A stretch of 64,000 bases of DNA from Kitasatospora phosalacinea (GTDB taxonomy: Bacteria; Actinomycetota; Actinomycetes; Streptomycetales; Streptomycetaceae), in the NCBI RefSeq assembly GCF_030268885.1, contig NZ_BSSA01000009.1, positions 210,564 through 274,563 on the forward strand, in the 5' to 3' direction. Positions 19,252-27,627 of this stretch are shown here, one piece after another (position 1 is the first letter of the stretch; every line of letters begins with the position of its first letter). The position numbers and the translations under genes were made by a program. A model generated the notes under the pieces. That model saw nothing but the letters and a program-made list of their open reading frames with translations. It was not told where the DNA came from and did no database searches.

Positions 19252-20454
19252 TCAGCAGTCGCAGCCGCACCCGTCACATCCGTCGCAGCAGTCGCAGCTG
19301 CTGCAGCACCCGTCGTCACCGCAGCAGTCGCAGCACCCGTCGCACCCGCTGCAGTCGCAGTCGCAGTCGTGGCGCTGGCAGAAGCCCTCGCGCCGCTCGC
19401 GCGAGAACGGGTCGTCGTGGTCGCAGCACAGCAGCTGGCAGGTGCAGGCCATCGCCATCCACACCGCGCAGCCCGGGATCAGCGAACGGGGCCGCTTCGG
19501 CTTCGTGAAGTCGCGCGAGTGGTCCGGGGGTGACGGGGCGTGCGGGTCGGTGCCGGGCGGGGAGGCGTGGGCGGTGGCGTTGGCGCAGGCGTGGTGGCGG
19601 CCGCGGCGTCCGAAGACCCGGTCCACCGCCTCCCCGGTCTCGTGCGCGAGCAGCCGGTGCACGAGGGCCCGGTCGGTGAACTCGACCTCCTCCAGGGCGA
19701 GTCGGATGCCGTGGACGGCGTCGCGGCAGAGCCGTTCGGCTTCGGCCCGGGTGGTGCCGGTGACGGTGAGCGGGTTCCAGAGCCCGCGGGCCTCGTCCTC
19801 GGCGCGGTCCTCGGCGGCGTCGAGGAGGTGGGCGAGGCGCCCGAAGAGGCGTCCGGCCTCGGCGAGCGCCCGCGCGTTGTGCGGGCGCCCGCCGAGGACC
19901 GCGGTGTGGGCGAACGCGGCGGCGGTGGCCTCCTCGGTGGGCGCGGTGGCCAGCAGCAGCGGCCCGCCCGCGGTGACGGCGGACTCGGCGTCCTGCTGGC
20001 GCGCGGCGGCGGTCAGCAGGACGCCGGTGTCGAAGCCGACGACGGCGGCGCTGCCCGCGCTCTGCCGGTCCCAGCGCCGGGCCACCCGCCGCGCCCCGGC
20101 GGCGACGGGGCGGCGGGCGAAGAGGCCGTCGCCGTCCTGGACGTGGTCGCGGACCTTCACGGAGGCGAGCGCCAGTGACACGGCCGCGGCCAGCCGGGCG
20201 CCCTCGCCGCGGGCCACCGGGGCGGTGCGCATGCCGCGCAGCGGGCAGGGCCCGGCGGTGCGCCGGTCCGCGGACTCCGACGACTGGGCCTCGACCAGGA
20301 CGGAGATCACCAGGCCGTCGTAGTTGGTGGCCGTCCGCGCCAACTGCCCGTGGTCGTCCCGCAGGGCGAGGCAGAGACCGCACAGGTGGGCCGTCCAGGA
20401 GGCGTGCAGGCGCTCCGAGAGCCGATGCCGACACGGCCTGATGATTCCGAACAC
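19252..20454 (-). CDS. DUF5685-family protein with cysteine-rich tail
   Basis: The 400-residue protein starts with FGIIRPCRHRL and continues with WTAHLCGLCLALRDDHGQLA and GPCPLRGMRTA, hallmarks of the actinobacterial DUF5685 family. These conserved Cys/His residues could bind a metal. The middle is an all-helical region. The last 38 residues contain 17 cysteines, with only Asp, Gly and Ser between them (for example CDGCCDCCGDDGCC), resembling a metallothionein or zinc/copper-sequestering tail. Start GTG 20454 has GGAAGGGG six bases upstream. Biological role unknown; metal binding is a strong inference from composition. Confidence 0.8.
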   Translation of the reverse strand: MFGIIRPCRHRLSERLHASWTAHLCGLCLALRDDHGQLARTATNYDGLVISVLVEAQSSESADRRTAGPCPLRGMRTAPVARGEGARLAAAVSLALASVKVRDHVQDGDGLFARRPVAAGARRVARRWDRQSAGSAAVVGFDTGVLLTAAARQQDAESAVTAGGPLLLATAPTEEATAAAFAHTAVLGGRPHNARALAEAGRLFGRLAHLLDAAEDRAEDEARGLWNPLTVTGTTRAEAERLCRDAVHGIRLALEEVEFTDRALVHRLLAHETGEAVDRVFGRRGRHHACANATAHASPPGTDPHAPSPPDHSRDFTKPKRPRSLIPGCAVWMAMACTCQLLCCDHDDPFSRERREGFCQRHDCDCDCSGCDGCCDCCGDDGCCSSCDCCDGCDGCGCDC

Positions 20455-20540
20455 GCCCGCCCCTTCCGTCCCCGCCCACCCGCTGTGACCGGCGGCCATC
20501 CTAGTGACGCGGTGCCCGCGCCGGAGGTTCCCGGCCGGGT

Positions 20541-20996
20541 TCAGCGGTGCTGCGGCACGTCCAGGGCGAAGTGGAAGGCCACCACCGACATCCGCCGCGC
20601 GTGGTAGAAGCGGTGCGCACCCTGGTTGACCACGCCGGAGTCCAACTCCACCCGGGCGCAGCCGGACCGGGCCGCCCGCTGCTCCAGCTCGGCCATCAGC
20701 CAGGCGCCGACGCCGTGCGAGCGGAGCGCGGGATCGGTCACCAGGTCGTCGACGAACAGCACCCGGCCCCGGCTGGTCGCCAGCGTCCGGTGGGTCGCCA
20801 CGCCCACGCAACGGCCCTTCCCGGCCGCGGAGTTGTCGTAGGCCGCGGTGAACACCAGCCCCTGGCCCGCCGCTTCGGTGGCGAACGCGGTGAAACCGGG
20901 CCCGGTCAGGGCGGGGCGCAGGGAGCGGATCAGGGGCTCAACGTCCCGGGCCAGTACCGGACTTGGCACGTCCACGTCCTTCGCGATCAGTTCCAT
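20541..20996 (-). CDS. GNAT-family N-acetyltransferase
   Basis: The 151-residue enzyme has the central acetyl-CoA-binding motif FVDDLVTDPALRSHGVGAWL around residues 75-95 and the C-terminal aromatic stretch HRFYHARRMSVVAFHFAL, both standard for GNATs of this size. The start is placed at ATG 20996, since upstream in-frame sequence is low-complexity. The ribosome binding site is weak. The substrate is unknown; the gene stands alone between the DUF5685 gene and a small conserved protein. Confidence 0.75.
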   Translation of the reverse strand: MELIAKDVDVPSPVLARDVEPLIRSLRPALTGPGFTAFATEAAGQGLVFTAAYDNSAAGKGRCVGVATHRTLATSRGRVLFVDDLVTDPALRSHGVGAWLMAELEQRAARSGCARVELDSGVVNQGAHRFYHARRMSVVAFHFALDVPQHR

Positions 20997-21063
20997 CCGG
21001 CCATTGTTCACCGCGCCGGACGGCTTCCGCACCCGGGTACCGCATCCTGGTGGGCGGCCGCCC

Positions 21064-21444
21064 TCAGGGGGCGAAGGAGCCGTCCGGGCCGCCGGTGCAC
21101 AGCAGGCCGGCGGGGGAGGAGAGCTGCCAGGGGTGGGCCGGGCCGCCGGGGGCCGGGTCGGGGGCGACGGCGAGGACGTGGCCGGTGTCGAAGGCGAGGT
21201 GCAGGCCGCCGGCCGGGGTGACGGCGGTCGCGGTGATGACCGCGTCCGCGAGCCGCCCGAGCGCACCGGAGGGGGAGAGGCCGAGCGCGGGGTAGAAGTG
21301 CTCGACCTCCGTGCCGTGCCGCAGCCGGAAGTCGTTCTCGACCGTCAGCAGCAACTCGCCGTCCAGGTGCAGCAGCAGCCGGTTGCCGCCGCCGAGCGAC
21401 CGCACCGCACGACCGTCCAGTTCGGACCCGATCGACCGAGCCAC
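21064..21444 (-). CDS. Small conserved protein, DUF6188-like
   Basis: The 126-residue cytoplasmic protein has a strand-rich pattern (GNRLLLHLDGELLLTVENDFRLRHG) reminiscent of the small DUF6188 proteins common in Streptomyces. It lacks a signal peptide and membrane segments. Start GTG 21444 is chosen because GGGAGGT lies about six bases upstream. No function is known, and the family assignment is from memory of the pattern, not from a search. Confidence 0.6.
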   Translation of the reverse strand: MARSIGSELDGRAVRSLGGGNRLLLHLDGELLLTVENDFRLRHGTEVEHFYPALGLSPSGALGRLADAVITATAVTPAGGLHLAFDTGHVLAVAPDPAPGGPAHPWQLSSPAGLLCTGGPDGSFAP

Positions 21445-21584
21445 CCCGTACCTCCCGATCCTCGCGCCGCACCGGCGGACACCGTCCCGACCTGCCCATT
21501 CATACCCGGCGCGACCCCCGGTACCCGCCGCGAACCGCCGACCGGACCGGAGCGGGACCGGAGCGCCGCCCGGACGGGAGGGGC

Positions 21585-22658
21585 TCAGGCCGGGTTCGCC
21601 GCGGGCGCGCCGTCCACCAGTTCCGCCGGTCCGGCGGTCGGCGGCAGGGCGCGCACCGCCAGGCAGGCCGCCAGCCGCCGGGCCGCGGGCGGGGTCAGGA
21701 CCCGGGCGGCGTCCTGCGGGGCGAACAGCCGCCACTCGGCGATCTCCTCCTCCTGGACGCGGACCGCCGCCAGCAGGTCCGGCCCGGCCGTCCCGCCGTC
21801 GTACACCAGCGTCAGGTGCGGCTGTTCCCCCGCGCGGCCGGTCACCCAGTCGACGCCGAGCAGCCGCCCCGGCCCGCGCCGCCAGCCCAGCTCCTCCAGG
21901 GCCTCGCGCCGGGCGCCCTCCCGGGGCAGCTCCCGGTCCGCCTCGACCGACCCGCCGGGCAGCACCCAGGGCGACTCGCCCCGCCACGGCTGCAACCGCA
22001 CCAGCAGCACCCGCCCGTCCGGGTCGGTGAACAGCATCCTGGCCTTGGCCCGGAGCCGCGGGCGGCTGGCGTAGTACGTCGGCCTGTCCATCGGCGGTGG
22101 CGGCGCGTCCCGCCCGGCGGCGGGCGGCAGCAGCCCGGCCAGCGCGGCCGCGCCGAGGTACGCGGGGGCGAGGCGCGGCGGCAGGTGCAGGGCCGAGTGG
22201 CCGACGGGGAGGCCGTCCGCGAGCTCCAGCGGCGCGGCCGAGCGCGGGGCCCGCAGGCAGGCGCCCATCCGGCGCGACAGCAGCGGCGGCACGGCCGACA
22301 GCAGCAGGTCGGTCGGCAGGTGGACGATCGCGTCCAGCTCCGCGGTCTCCAGCCGGACGGCGGCCCGCTGCTCGGCGGTCAGCGGTTCGGCCCAGTACAG
22401 GAAGGCCGCGATCGGCGGCCGGTGGTGGTCCCGCGACCAGTCCAGGCAGGCGAGTTCGCGCAGGACGGGCGTGACGCCAAGCTCCTCGCGGATCTCCCGG
22501 ACGGCGGTGTGCCGGGGCGAGGGGTCCGCCGCATCCCAGCCGCCGCCGGGCACCGCGATCGGGTGCTTGCTCCGGTACGAGGTCCGCACCACGAGCACCC
22601 GGCCGTCCTCGTCGGGGAACAGCACCCCCGCCGCCGCCATGATCTCCCGCCCGCTCAA
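21585..22658 (-). CDS. Tandem-Nudix hydrolase-like protein
   Basis: The protein of about 357 residues has two Nudix domains. The first (residues about 8-130) has the box helix REIREELG but carries Pro where the canonical glutamate of GX5E is expected. The second (about 200-310) has GGSVEADRE followed by REALEELG, closer to canonical. Nudix enzymes hydrolyse nucleoside diphosphates linked to another moiety; the two-domain form could process one substrate cooperatively or have one regulatory half. I favour the TTG start at 22658, which has GAGGGGG five bases upstream; ATG 22640 is the alternative. The gene is monocistronic. Confidence 0.7.
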   Translation of the reverse strand: MSGREIMAAAGVLFPDEDGRVLVVRTSYRSKHPIAVPGGGWDAADPSPRHTAVREIREELGVTPVLRELACLDWSRDHHRPPIAAFLYWAEPLTAEQRAAVRLETAELDAIVHLPTDLLLSAVPPLLSRRMGACLRAPRSAAPLELADGLPVGHSALHLPPRLAPAYLGAAALAGLLPPAAGRDAPPPPMDRPTYYASRPRLRAKARMLFTDPDGRVLLVRLQPWRGESPWVLPGGSVEADRELPREGARREALEELGWRRGPGRLLGVDWVTGRAGEQPHLTLVYDGGTAGPDLLAAVRVQEEEIAEWRLFAPQDAARVLTPPAARRLAACLAVRALPPTAGPAELVDGAPAANPA

Positions 22659-22853
22659 CCCGACCCCCTCGCCCGTCTCCGCCCGCTCCCGCCCAGCATG
22701 CCCCACCCCGCCCCCGCGCCACCGCACCCCGTACGAACCGGTGGCGGAACGGCGACGGGCCCGTGACGGACCGGGAAGGTCGCCACGGGCCCGCGGCCCG
22801 GCGCGTCACGGCCCGTCGCGGGCCCGCCGCGGCCGGTGGCGGCCGACGCGCCG

Positions 22854-23042
22854 TCAGGCGTTCGCCGGAGCCTCCAGTAGCTGCGCGTACGGCGCGAGCT
22901 TGCGGATCGACTCGATGTTCTTCAGGCACTGCTCGCGGGACTCCTCCGGCTCGCCGGTCACCACGACCGAACCGTTGCTCGCCTTGAGGCGGAAGCGGTG
23001 GTTGCCCGACTCGTCCACGTACAGCTCGAACTTCCCAGCCAT
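22854..23042 (-). CDS. YegP-like DUF1508 protein
   Basis: The 62-residue protein MAGKFELYVDESGNHRFRLK continues with ASNGSVVVTGE and a region ending in SIRKLAPYAQLLEAPANA. This is the compact DUF1508 (YegP) fold, usually one or two repeats with an RFxL/KAxNG signature; this gene encodes a single repeat. ATG 23042 is preceded by GAGAGGTG at a slightly long distance. It lies divergent from the helicase gene across a 380-base regulatory region. Function of the family is not established. Confidence 0.8.
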   Translation of the reverse strand: MAGKFELYVDESGNHRFRLKASNGSVVVTGEPEESREQCLKNIESIRKLAPYAQLLEAPANA

Positions 23043-23330
23043 CGAAATGCACACCTCTCACTCGGGTAGCCCCCCGACGGCCAACGTAGGGTCAACTCCC
23101 GCTCCGCGCCTCCCGGATGTGCCGTTCGAGTGCGCCCGTGGCGCGGCCTGGACCGGGCGGGAGGCGTGGCGGCCCGCGAGGGGACACGCATTCCGCCCGG
23201 CCGCAACCCCCCGAAAGGGTCGTTCTTCTCCGGTGAATCCGGCGGAGACACGGAAGTGCCGTTTTCTGCAAATCCGCCGCGGGCACAACTCCCGCCCGCC
23301 TGCAACGGTTTCGGCGAAGAAAATCGATTC

Positions 23331-23359
23331 TTGACAGCCTTGCGGCGCCTTCCTATATT
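23331..23359 (+). promoter_or_regulatory. Near-consensus vegetative promoter of the HelD-like gene
   Basis: The 380-base region 23043-23422 contains TTGACA at 23331-23336 and TATATT at 23354-23359 with a 17-base spacer, an unusually perfect housekeeping promoter for such GC-rich DNA. Transcription would start near 23366, leaving about 57 bases of leader before the GTG start. The spacer contains CTTGCGGC, which resembles the core of the rifamycin-associated element described upstream of actinomycete helR and rif-modifying genes, as I recall it. Confidence 0.65.
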
Positions 23360-23422
23360 TCGTTCGGCGAATTCCCGGTGCCGAAAAACATTCCCGTAGT
23401 GCCGCTGATCTGGAGAAGCCTG

Positions 23423-25540
23423 GTGTCGAACGTCAACGATCCCGCCGTGCGCGCCGTCGAGACGGAGCGGGATCGCGTGTCCGCCCTGTACGGGCTGCTC
23501 GCCGAGCGGATCTCCGCGGCGCGGGCGGAGCGGGCGGCCCTGCTGGGGGCGCCGGCGGGGAGCGCCGGTGAGGCGCGCGAGCGGGAGGACCTCGTCGAGC
23601 GGTGGGGGAAGGAGATCGGTCGGCTGGAGGGGGCCGAGCAGGGGCTGGTCTTCGGACGCATCGACCGGGCGGACGGCACGGTCCTGCGCATCGGGCGGAT
23701 CGGGCTGCACACCGAGGAGGACGACCTGCCGCTGCTGGTGGACTGGCGGGCGAACGCCGCGCGGCCCTTCTACGAGGCGACACCGGTCCACCCGATGGGC
23801 CTGCGGCGGCGTCGGCACCTGCGCCTGGAGGGGCGCACCGTCGTCTCGGTGAGCGACGAACTGCTGGACGGGACCGTCCCGACCGACGACGACGTGGTGG
23901 GGGACGGCCCGCTGGTCGAGGCGCTGTCGGCCCGGCGCACGGGCCGGATGCACACGGCCGTGGCGACCCTGCAGGCCGAGCAGGACGCGATCGTCCGCTC
24001 CCCCCACCGGGGGGTGACCGTGGTGCAGGGCGGGCCCGGCACCGGGAAGACGGTGGTGGCCCTGCACCGGGCGGCCTACGTCCTGTACGCGTTCCCGCGC
24101 GCCACCGAGCAGGGCGTCCTGGTGGTGGGCCCGAACGCCCGGTTCCTCGACTACATCTCCCGGGTCCTCCCCTCGCTCGGGGAGAACGACGTCGTGCTGG
24201 CGACCTGCCGGGAGCTGGCCGGAGTGCCCGCCGGCGCGGACCCGGACACGGCCGCGGACCCGGACACGGCCGCGGCGGACCCGTTCGACACGGCGCGGCT
24301 CAAGGGCGGTGGCGACCTCGCCGACGCCCTGGCCGCCCTGCTGCGCGTCCACCAGGCCCCCGCCGGCGGCTTCGCGGTGCGGGTCGGCCGGGAACCGGTC
24401 CGCCTGCCCGCCGCGGAGGTGGCCGCGGCCCGCGACGCCGCCCTGGCCGCCGTACCGGGGCACAACCCCGCGCGCGAGGTGTTCAGGGAACTCCTGGTCG
24501 ACGCCGTCGTTGACGCGCTGCAACGGGACATGGGCGACCTCCTGGAGCGGATCGACGCCGAGGCCGAACTGCTGACGGGCCTCGACCTCGACCGGTTCAC
24601 GGGAGCCGCCGGGCACCGCGTCGAGGGCGCGGCCGACCCGGGGCCGGCCCACGAACTGGACCTGGACGCCGTCCGGGCCGAACTCCTCGACGACGCCGCC
24701 GTCGACCGGGCGGTCGAGGCGCTGTGGCCGCGGCTGACGCCCGGCGACCTGGTGCGGGCGCTCCTGACGGACGCCGACGCCCTCGCCACCCACCTGCCCG
24801 GCCTGACCGCGCCGGAGCGGGCCCTCCTGCTGCGCGGCCCCGACGCCCCGTGGACCGACGCCGACGCGCCGCTGCTGGACGAGGCGGCGAGCCTGGTCGA
24901 CGGCCCGCCCGAGCGGACGTACGGGCACGTCGTCGTCGACGAGGCGCAGGAACTGACCGCCATGCAGTGGCGGATGATCGTCCGCCGCTGCCCGGCCAGG
25001 GCGATGACGCTGGTGGGCGACTTCGCCCAGGCGGGCCCGGTCGCGACGGCACGCGACTGGAAGGAGGCCCTGGGCCCCCACGTCGGACCGCGCTTCAGAC
25101 TGCACCACCTGACGGTCAGTTACCGCACCACGCAGGAGATCCTGGAGAGCGTCCGGGACCTGCTCGCCCGGATCGCCCCCGACCAGCAGCCCACCCGCTC
25201 GCTGCGCAGCGGCGAGCACCCCCGCACCGTGACCGCGCCCCCGGACGGGGCGGCCGACGCCGTCGCCCGCGAACTCCGCGCCCAGCGCACCGCGCACCCG
25301 GGCGAACTCCTGGCGGTGGTCTGCGCGGACGCCCGGGTGGGCGAACTGACGGCCCGCGGCCTCGCGCGCCACGCCCGCATCGTGCCGGCCTCCGAGGCCC
25401 GGGGCCTGGAGTTCGACGGCGTCGTCGTCCTCGAGCCCGAGGAGATCGTCACCGCCCGCCCCGGCGGGGAGCGGGACCTCTACGTGGCCCTCACCCGGGC
25501 CACCAAGCGCCTGTGCACCGTCACCACCGCCCCGGCCTAA
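23423..25540 (+). CDS. HelD/HelR-type RNA-polymerase-associated helicase
   Basis: The UvrD-like superfamily-1 ATPase has about 705 residues. An N-terminal coiled-coil arm (residues 8-75), which in HelD inserts into RNA polymerase, precedes DWRANAARPFYEAT and the Walker A loop GGPGTGKT at 203-210. The Walker B/motif II VVVDEAQELTAMQWRM lies near 505, motif IV VSYRTTQEI follows, and motif VI YVALTRATKRL is at the C-terminus. HelD proteins recycle stalled polymerase, and HelR homologues confer rifamycin tolerance. GTG 23423 is supported by GGAGAAG; GTG 23378 is an alternative. The stop codon TAA directly abuts an insertion sequence and was probably rewritten by it. Confidence 0.85.
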   Translation: MSNVNDPAVRAVETERDRVSALYGLLAERISAARAERAALLGAPAGSAGEAREREDLVERWGKEIGRLEGAEQGLVFGRIDRADGTVLRIGRIGLHTEEDDLPLLVDWRANAARPFYEATPVHPMGLRRRRHLRLEGRTVVSVSDELLDGTVPTDDDVVGDGPLVEALSARRTGRMHTAVATLQAEQDAIVRSPHRGVTVVQGGPGTGKTVVALHRAAYVLYAFPRATEQGVLVVGPNARFLDYISRVLPSLGENDVVLATCRELAGVPAGADPDTAADPDTAAADPFDTARLKGGGDLADALAALLRVHQAPAGGFAVRVGREPVRLPAAEVAAARDAALAAVPGHNPAREVFRELLVDAVVDALQRDMGDLLERIDAEAELLTGLDLDRFTGAAGHRVEGAADPGPAHELDLDAVRAELLDDAAVDRAVEALWPRLTPGDLVRALLTDADALATHLPGLTAPERALLLRGPDAPWTDADAPLLDEAASLVDGPPERTYGHVVVDEAQELTAMQWRMIVRRCPARAMTLVGDFAQAGPVATARDWKEALGPHVGPRFRLHHLTVSYRTTQEILESVRDLLARIAPDQQPTRSLRSGEHPRTVTAPPDGAADAVARELRAQRTAHPGELLAVVCADARVGELTARGLARHARIVPASEARGLEFDGVVVLEPEEIVTARPGGERDLYVALTRATKRLCTVTTAPA

Positions 25541-25585
25541 AGGCTGTCCCGTACAGGTTCGGTACTTACAAGGAAGGAGGACGAT

Positions 25586-25933
25586 GTGGGATTCACCATC
25601 GAGCTTCGACGTGTTGTGTCCAAGGCGCGCACGGGGCGGGTTGCGGGTACCGGGCCGGCTCTTGGAGTCATTGAACGGATCGTGGAGGATGGCGAGCTGC
25701 ACGCCGCGGTGAAGCGCCTGGGCGTCTACCGGCTTCCTACTCTCGCCGGACTGGATCCGTACAGGAACACGACCCTGCGCGCCACGGCAGTCGATGAGAT
25801 GGTGGGCGAGATCGAGCGGTCCGGTCTCGAAGGCCTGCAAGGCGTCGAACGCGAAGTGCTCGCGACTCTGTTGGAGTGGGGTCGCCGCTGCCGGGGGGAC
25901 CGTGCCTTGGTGATCGGCTTCGTTGGTGACTGA
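25586..25933 (+). CDS. Passenger gene of unknown function inside the insertion sequence
   Basis: The predicted 115-residue soluble protein begins GFTIELRRVVSKARTGRVAG and is rich in charged and small residues, with no signal peptide or membrane helix. A strong ribosome binding site (AGGAAGGAGG) precedes GTG 25586. An overlapping ATG at 25584 is out of frame and leads to no reading frame. The gene lies between the left terminal repeat and the convergent transposase, ending only ten bases from the transposase stop, so it moves with the element. I do not recognise the family. Elements of this type usually carry only a transposase, so this is either a captured host gene or an accessory factor. 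Confidence 0.65.
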   Translation: MGFTIELRRVVSKARTGRVAGTGPALGVIERIVEDGELHAAVKRLGVYRLPTLAGLDPYRNTTLRATAVDEMVGEIERSGLEGLQGVEREVLATLLEWGRRCRGDRALVIGFVGD

Positions 25934-25943
25934 AGGCCAACTT

Positions 25944-26711
25944 TCACCCGATCAGGGCGAGGCTGTGGAGGCGGGCGATGCCGAGCACGGCCTGATGGAC
26001 ACCGGGCCCGCGTAGGCGGCAGTCACGGAGGATCTTCCAGTTCTTCATGCGGGAGAAAACGTGCTCGACTCGGGCTCGTGCCCGTCGGTGGACGGCGTTG
26101 TCGGCTTCCTGCTGAGGCATCAGGTGTTCTTGGCCGCGACGTCGGCGGTGTGGCATGAGAACCCCTGTGCCTTGATAGCCGCCGTCGGCCAGTACGGGTG
26201 TGTCGCGGCAGGCCCGGTCGATGCCGGATTCGGTGAAGGCCCGGCAGTCGTTGCGGTTGCCAGGCAGCGGGAGACCGACAGCGACGACGAGCCTGCTGTT
26301 GGCGTCGATCACGACCTGGTGGTTGGTGGAGTAACGGTAGTTCTTGCTGGAAGCTGCGACCGTCCGGTCGCGGGTGGGCACCAGGGTGCCGTCCACGATG
26401 AGCACGGTGTTTTTGCGAGGCCGGCGCGCGGGTGCGATCGCCAGCAAGGGCGCGAGATGGTCCAGCACACGGTCGGCGGCGGACTTCGAGATCCCGAACA
26501 GCGGGGCGACCTGGCGCAACGTCAGGTTCGTCCGCCAATACGTCGCCACAAGCAACACACGGTCCTCCAGCGAAAGCCGCCACGGCCGACCTCGCCACAC
26601 ATCGCCACCACGGCGGCGGACCAGCGCAACCAGCTTGCCGAACTGCGACTCGCTCAACCTCGAAAACGGCTCGATCCACTTCGGATCACTCGCCGAGATC
26701 ACCCCACCCAT
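25944..26711 (-). CDS. IS5-family transposase
   Basis: The 255-residue transposase has an N-terminal helix-turn-helix region (LTLRQVAPLFGISKSAADRV) and a DDE catalytic domain. The first Asp is in VLIVDGTLVPTRD, the second in PVLADGGYQG, and the Glu in ARVEHVFSRMKNWKILRDCR. The reading frame is intact and full length for the IS427-like group, so the element may be active. The start ATG 26711 lies 30 bases inside the right terminal repeat. It is about half identical to the transposase of the adjacent element and distinct from it. Confidence 0.9.
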   Translation of the reverse strand: MGGVISASDPKWIEPFSRLSESQFGKLVALVRRRGGDVWRGRPWRLSLEDRVLLVATYWRTNLTLRQVAPLFGISKSAADRVLDHLAPLLAIAPARRPRKNTVLIVDGTLVPTRDRTVAASSKNYRYSTNHQVVIDANSRLVVAVGLPLPGNRNDCRAFTESGIDRACRDTPVLADGGYQGTGVLMPHRRRRGQEHLMPQQEADNAVHRRARARVEHVFSRMKNWKILRDCRLRGPGVHQAVLGIARLHSLALIG

Positions 26712-26758
26712 GCCATGACCAACGCACCAACCCCACAGCAGTTACGGGACAGCCTCTA

Positions 26759-27627
26759 AAGGTTGTTCCGTAAGGCTGGGATCGGGGCATTTCTCCTGTA
26801 TGGGTGGGGTGCTGAGGGTTGAGCCGTTGTGGGTGGAGACGTTCACCGGGCTGCGGATGCGGCAGTTCGAAGGCCTGGTGAAGGTGGTGCGGGAGCGGGG
26901 CGGCAACGGGCCCGGTGGGGGCAGGCCCTGGTGTCTGCCGTTGGCGGAGCGGGTGCTGCTGGTGGCGGTGTACTACCGGACGAACCTGACGATGCGGCAG
27001 TTGGCGCCGCTGTTCGGCGTCTCGACGGCAACGGTGTGCCGCGTCGTGCAGCGCCTGGGCCCGCTGCTGGCGCTGGAGCCTGTGCGGCGGCCGGCTCCGG
27101 GCGTCGAGCGGTTGTGGATCGTGGACGGCACCCTCATCCCGGTCCGCGACCGCGGCGTGGGCGCGGCCAGCCGCAACTACCGGTTCTCGGCTAACGTGCA
27201 GGTCGTCATCGACGCGGACACCCGCCTCGTGGTCGCCACCGCCCGCCCGGCCCCGGGCAACAAGGCCGACGCCCACGTCTGGCGGGCCTCCGACCTGCCC
27301 GCGCGGTGCGCGGAAGCCACGGTCCTGGCGGACGGCGCCTACATCAACACCGGCCTGGTGGTCCCGCACCGCAGACGCGCGGGCCGCCCCCTGCTGCGGG
27401 CCCAGGAGGAGGACAACGCCGAACACCGACGCGTGCGCGCCCGCGTCGAGCACACCTTCGCCCGCATGAAGAACTACAAGATCCTCCGCGACTGCCGACA
27501 GAAGAACGACGGCCTGCACCACGCGGTGCAGGCCGTCGCCCACATGCACAACCTCGCCCTGACCGGATGAAACACCAGGTCAGAGCGCACTCAAGCCCGC
27601 CCTGCCACCACCTTCTGCAACAACCTT
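26759..27627. mobile_element. Second IS5-family insertion sequence
   Basis: The element is about 869 bases long. Its ends AAGGTTGTTCCGTAAG and, on the other strand, AAGGTTGTTGCAGAAG match at 13 of 16 positions. A TA dinucleotide flanks each end (26757-26758 and 27628-27629), the short target duplication of IS427-type elements. It contains one intact transposase. The first element inserted across its left junction, so this one is the older insertion. Confidence 0.75.
26800..27570 (+). CDS. IS5-family transposase
   Basis: The 256-residue protein has a helix-turn-helix segment (LTMRQLAPLFGVSTATVCRV) and the DDE triad: Asp in LWIVDGTLIPVRD, Asp in TVLADGAYINTG and Glu in ARVEHTFARMKNYKILRDCR. 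It is full length and uninterrupted. Start ATG 26800 (MGGVLRVEPLW) parallels the MGGVISASDPKW start of the neighbouring transposase. GC content is higher than in that element, which fits a longer residence or a different donor. Confidence 0.9.
   Translation: MGGVLRVEPLWVETFTGLRMRQFEGLVKVVRERGGNGPGGGRPWCLPLAERVLLVAVYYRTNLTMRQLAPLFGVSTATVCRVVQRLGPLLALEPVRRPAPGVERLWIVDGTLIPVRDRGVGAASRNYRFSANVQVVIDADTRLVVATARPAPGNKADAHVWRASDLPARCAEATVLADGAYINTGLVVPHRRRAGRPLLRAQEEDNAEHRRVRARVEHTFARMKNYKILRDCRQKNDGLHHAVQAVAHMHNLALTG

Larger units (their letters stand above)
25541..26755. mobile_element. IS5-family insertion sequence with a passenger gene
   Basis: The element is 1215 bases long. Its ends AGGCTGTCCCGTAC (25541-25554) and GTTACGGGACAGCCT (26741-26755) are inverted repeats matching over about 13 bases. 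The flanking CTAA at 25537-25540 and 26756-26759 is a four-base target duplication of the YTAR type expected for IS5 relatives. It contains a complete minus-strand transposase and, unusually, an extra plus-strand gene converging on it. Base composition is lower in GC than the surroundings. Confidence 0.8.

Noticed and set aside
25584..25674. ATG start one base off the passenger-gene GTG
   Set aside because: It leads to an out-of-frame reading without a coherent product. The GTG frame runs cleanly to the transposase.
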